Part shown: piece after piece, positions 61,922-64,000 of the stretch
How the letters are laid out: each line of letters starts with the position of its first letter
Position numbering within the stretch: the stretch's first letter is position 1
Assembly: GCA_905234605.1 (NCBI GenBank)
Contig: CAJOIE010000014.1
Coordinates: 22,664 to 86,663, forward strand
From: an uncultured Bacteroidaceae bacterium
Lineage (GTDB): Bacteria > Bacteroidota > Bacteroidia > Bacteroidales > Bacteroidaceae
Length of the DNA stretch: 64,000 nucleotides
Direction: 5' to 3'
Notes under the pieces: generated by a model
The model's database searches: none
What the model was told of the DNA's origin: nothing
The model's input: only the letters and a program-made list of their open reading frames with translations
Position numbers and translations under genes: made by a program

Positions 61922-63750
61922 CACATTCTCTCCGGCATCTCTATTCCGAGCAGTCCGCATCCGAGTGCGAGCACCTTGGCCACGGAGCGCGAGAGGCGCA
62001 GGCGCAGGCGGCGTGTGGCGTCGTCGTCGAGGCGGATGATGGGGTGGTCGTGGTAGAAGGCGTTGTAGTCGCGTGCCAGGTCGTAGCAGTAGTTGGCGAT
62101 GACGCTGACGTTGTAGTCGGCGGCGGCCTGCCGCAGTGTGGTGCCGAAGGTGGAGAGGCGCTGTATGAGTGCTGTCTCGGCTTCGTCGGGCTGGGCTCCG
62201 GACTGTGCTTTGCCGGCGGCTATGGCTACCATGTCGGCCTCGGTGGCCTTGCGCAGGATGGAGCGTATGCGGGCGTAGGTGTACTGTATGAATGGGCCTG
62301 TGTTGCCGTTGAAGTCGATGCTCTCTTCGGGGTTGAAGAGCATGTTCTTGCGTGCGTCCACCTTGAGGATGAAGTATTTGAGTGCTCCGAGGCCCACCTT
62401 GCGGGCTATCTCGGCGGCTTCCTCGGGGCTGACGTCGTCGAGGCGGTTCACCTTGTCGCGGCTCATGTCGCTGGCGTCGGCCACCATCTTGGCTATGAGG
62501 TCGTCGGCATCGACCACGGTGCCTTCGCGCGACTTCATCTTGCCGTTGGGCAGCTCCACCATGCCGTAGGAGAAGTGCACGAGTGAGCGTCCCCAGCGGA
62601 AGCCGAGGCGGTCGAGCAGTATGGAGAGCACCTGGAAGTGGTAGTTCTGCTCGTTGCCCACGACGTATATCATCTGGTCGATGGGGTAGTCCTGGAAGCG
62701 GAGCTTGGCTGTGCCGATGTCCTGTGTCATGTAGACGCTGGTGCCGTCGGCGCGCAGCAGCAGCTTCTCGTCGAGACCCTCGGCGCGCAGGTCGGCCCAC
62801 ACGCTGCCGTCGGTGCGCCGGCTGAAGAGGCCTCGGTCGAGGCCTTCGAGCACGGTGGCCTTGCCTTCGAGGTAGGTCTGGCTCTCGTAGTATATCTTGT
62901 CGAAGCTGACGCCGAGTGCGCGGTATGTAGCGTCGAAGCCGGCATAGACCCAGCTGTTCATGCGCTGCCAGAGCTGGCGCACCTCCGTGTCGCCCTGCTC
63001 CCAGCGCACGAGCATCTGGCGTGCTTCCTGCATGAGGGGGCTGTCGTGCTCGGCGCGCTGCTGTGCCTCGTCGTCGCTGAGGCCCTCTGCCACGTAGGCG
63101 TCGTGCAGGCGGCGCAGCTCCTCGCGGTAGTGGCGGTCGAAGGCCACGTAGTAGTCGCCGATGAGGTGGTCGCCTTTCTTGCCGGTGCTCTCGGGTGTGG
63201 CTCCGTTGCCCCACTTGAGCCATGCGAGCATTGACTTGCAGATGTGTATGCCGCGGTCGTTGACGATGTTGGTCTTGACCACGCGGTGGCCGGTGGCCTG
63301 CATCACCTGGGCCAGGGCCCAGCCGAGGAGGTTGTTGCGCACGTGACCCAGGTGGAGGGGCTTGTTGGTGTTGGGCGACGAGTATTCTATCATCACCAGC
63401 GGGGCATCGGCCGCCACGGGCGTGAAGCCGTAGTGCTCCTGCGCGTCGATGTCGGCGAGCAGGTCGAGCCATGCCTGTCCGGCCACGACGATGTTGAGGA
63501 AGCCCTTGATGACGTTGTAGCGTGCCACCACGTCGGGCAGGTGGTTCGTGAGGTAGGCGCCTATCTCGCCTGCCGTCTGCTCGGGGCTCTTGCGCGAGGC
63601 TCGCAGGAAGGGGAAGACGACGAGTGTGAGGTGTCCCTCAAACTCCTTCTTGGTGGCTCCTAACTGCACGGCGGCAGGAGCCACGCTCTGCCCGTAGAGG
63701 TCGCTGATGGCGGCTTGCACGGCGGCGGCTATTCTTGCTTCGATGGTCAT
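61921..63750 (-). CDS. argS: arginyl-tRNA synthetase
   Basis: Class I synthetase for tRNA-Arg. The 609 residues include the HIGH-type motif SSPNTNKPLHLGHVRNNLLG (about 124-143), VNDRGIHICKSM, YVVGNEQNYHFQVL (about 339), the KMSKS-type GKMKSREGTVVDADDL (about 379-394), and a C-terminal anticodon-binding helical domain. The ATG at 63750 (MTIEARIAAAV) matches family starts. It begins the leftward argS-rnh-exporter-LtaS group. Confidence 0.96.
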   Translation of the reverse strand: MTIEARIAAAVQAAISDLYGQSVAPAAVQLGATKKEFEGHLTLVVFPFLRASRKSPEQTAGEIGAYLTNHLPDVVARYNVIKGFLNIVVAGQAWLDLLADIDAQEHYGFTPVAADAPLVMIEYSSPNTNKPLHLGHVRNNLLGWALAQVMQATGHRVVKTNIVNDRGIHICKSMLAWLKWGNGATPESTGKKGDHLIGDYYVAFDRHYREELRRLHDAYVAEGLSDDEAQQRAEHDSPLMQEARQMLVRWEQGDTEVRQLWQRMNSWVYAGFDATYRALGVSFDKIYYESQTYLEGKATVLEGLDRGLFSRRTDGSVWADLRAEGLDEKLLLRADGTSVYMTQDIGTAKLRFQDYPIDQMIYVVGNEQNYHFQVLSILLDRLGFRWGRSLVHFSYGMVELPNGKMKSREGTVVDADDLIAKMVADASDMSRDKVNRLDDVSPEEAAEIARKVGLGALKYFILKVDARKNMLFNPEESIDFNGNTGPFIQYTYARIRSILRKATEADMVAIAAGKAQSGAQPDEAETALIQRLSTFGTTLRQAAADYNVSVIANYCYDLARDYNAFYHDHPIIRLDDDATRRLRLRLSRSVAKVLALGCGLLGIEMPERM

Positions 63751-63790
63751 TGTCGTGGGGGAGTGGATTGTTCTTTTGGGGTTGTTCGCG

Positions 63791-63798
63791 CAAAGGTA
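63791..63798 (-). promoter_or_regulatory. -7 element of the argS promoter
   Basis: The minus strand reads TACCTTTG; a CAAA on the plus strand at 63822-63825 (TTTG on the minus strand) lies about 23 bp away as a possible -33 element. Confidence 0.6.
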
Positions 63799-63930
63799 GT
63801 GTTTTTCAGCCACACACGAGCCAAAAAAACTCCCTGCACCCTGCATGAACGGCAGAGTGCGGTGTGCGGGCGCGCTCCATGCATGGATGCCGGCGGTGCC
63901 CTCCTGACTTCGTCAATGCGTCACCCAGCC

Positions 63931-64000
63931 TCATTCTATGCTGAGATCGGGCAGGTTGAATAGAGGCTCAATGGTCTTATGACGCTCGGTCAGGAAGAGT
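63931..64000 (-). CDS. 3' end of a leftward coding sequence, cut by the window edge
   Basis: From the edge the minus strand reads LFLTERHKTIEPLFNLPDLS then IE and a TGA (63933-63931). Only about 22 residues are visible, so the protein cannot be named. The sequence is protein-like and ends well before argS's promoter region. Confidence 0.4.
   Translation of the reverse strand, partial: LFLTERHKTIEPLFNLPDLSIE

Overview
The window is a high-GC chromosomal segment (roughly 60-65% GC by eye) from a member of the order Bacteroidales. Support comes from Bacteroidetes-type promoters (TAnnTTTG at -7, TTTG near -33), very little Shine-Dalgarno signal, the frdCAB fumarate reductase cluster, a GlsB/GlsA-like glycine-lipid gene pair, Ser-type sulfatase plus GH88 genes, DUF3098, DUF3109 and DUF4248 proteins, and T9SS-like C-termini. 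I cannot name the genus; a Muribaculaceae- or Prevotellaceae-like lineage would fit.

Left third (1-25.7 kb). topA (5'-truncated by the window edge), aroK, speA, argB and an ECF sigma/anti-sigma-like pair run rightward. A leftward block follows: secreted small protein, GlsA-like and GlsB-like acyltransferases, then an integral membrane protein behind purD. After the divergent purD/frd promoter region come frdC-frdA-frdB, a TonB-C-domain protein, a small helicase-associated-domain protein, nagB, a sirtuin, a nucleoside kinase, a Fur-family regulator overlapping trkH, a secreted CotH protein, and polA on the minus strand.

Middle (25.7-46.5 kb). A frameshifted mnmG, apt-uvrC, dtd and deoC are followed by a leftward CoA-transferase/mgtC pair. 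Then comes a rightward series: miaB, ftsX, DUF3098, uppP, truB, queA, folK (several with ATGA-type overlaps). A leftward tRNA-Gln shares a terminator hairpin with folK. tyrS overlaps a HIRAN-like protein gene; a small accessory islet (phage replication-like protein, DUF4248) and nadB follow.

Right third (46.5-64 kb). A divergent GH88 lipoprotein/sulfatase pair suggests breakdown of sulfated glycosaminoglycan-type glycans. DUF3109-ung, manC, punA-thiL-lpxK and a convergent sppA follow. Next is an A/T-rich gene-free region holding a strong small-RNA candidate. The last block is the leftward series argS, RNase H, ABC exporter, LtaS-like enzyme. The far right edge has the 3' end of another leftward coding region.

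Main oddities: (1) at least eight gene leaders carry tandem degenerate arrays with an exact 9- or 10-bp period, several of them CTATAG-rich, ending 3-55 nt before a start codon; (2) an intergenic repeat family built on CACCGTGCAGGGT, some copies forming terminator hairpins; (3) an apparent 13-nt deletion breaking mnmG; (4) a Pol I without recognisable proofreading residues; (5) a sirtuin with no zinc cysteines; (6) a promoter-to-terminator non-coding transcript at about 57.18-57.45 kb. I found no CRISPR array, rRNA or intact insertion sequence.
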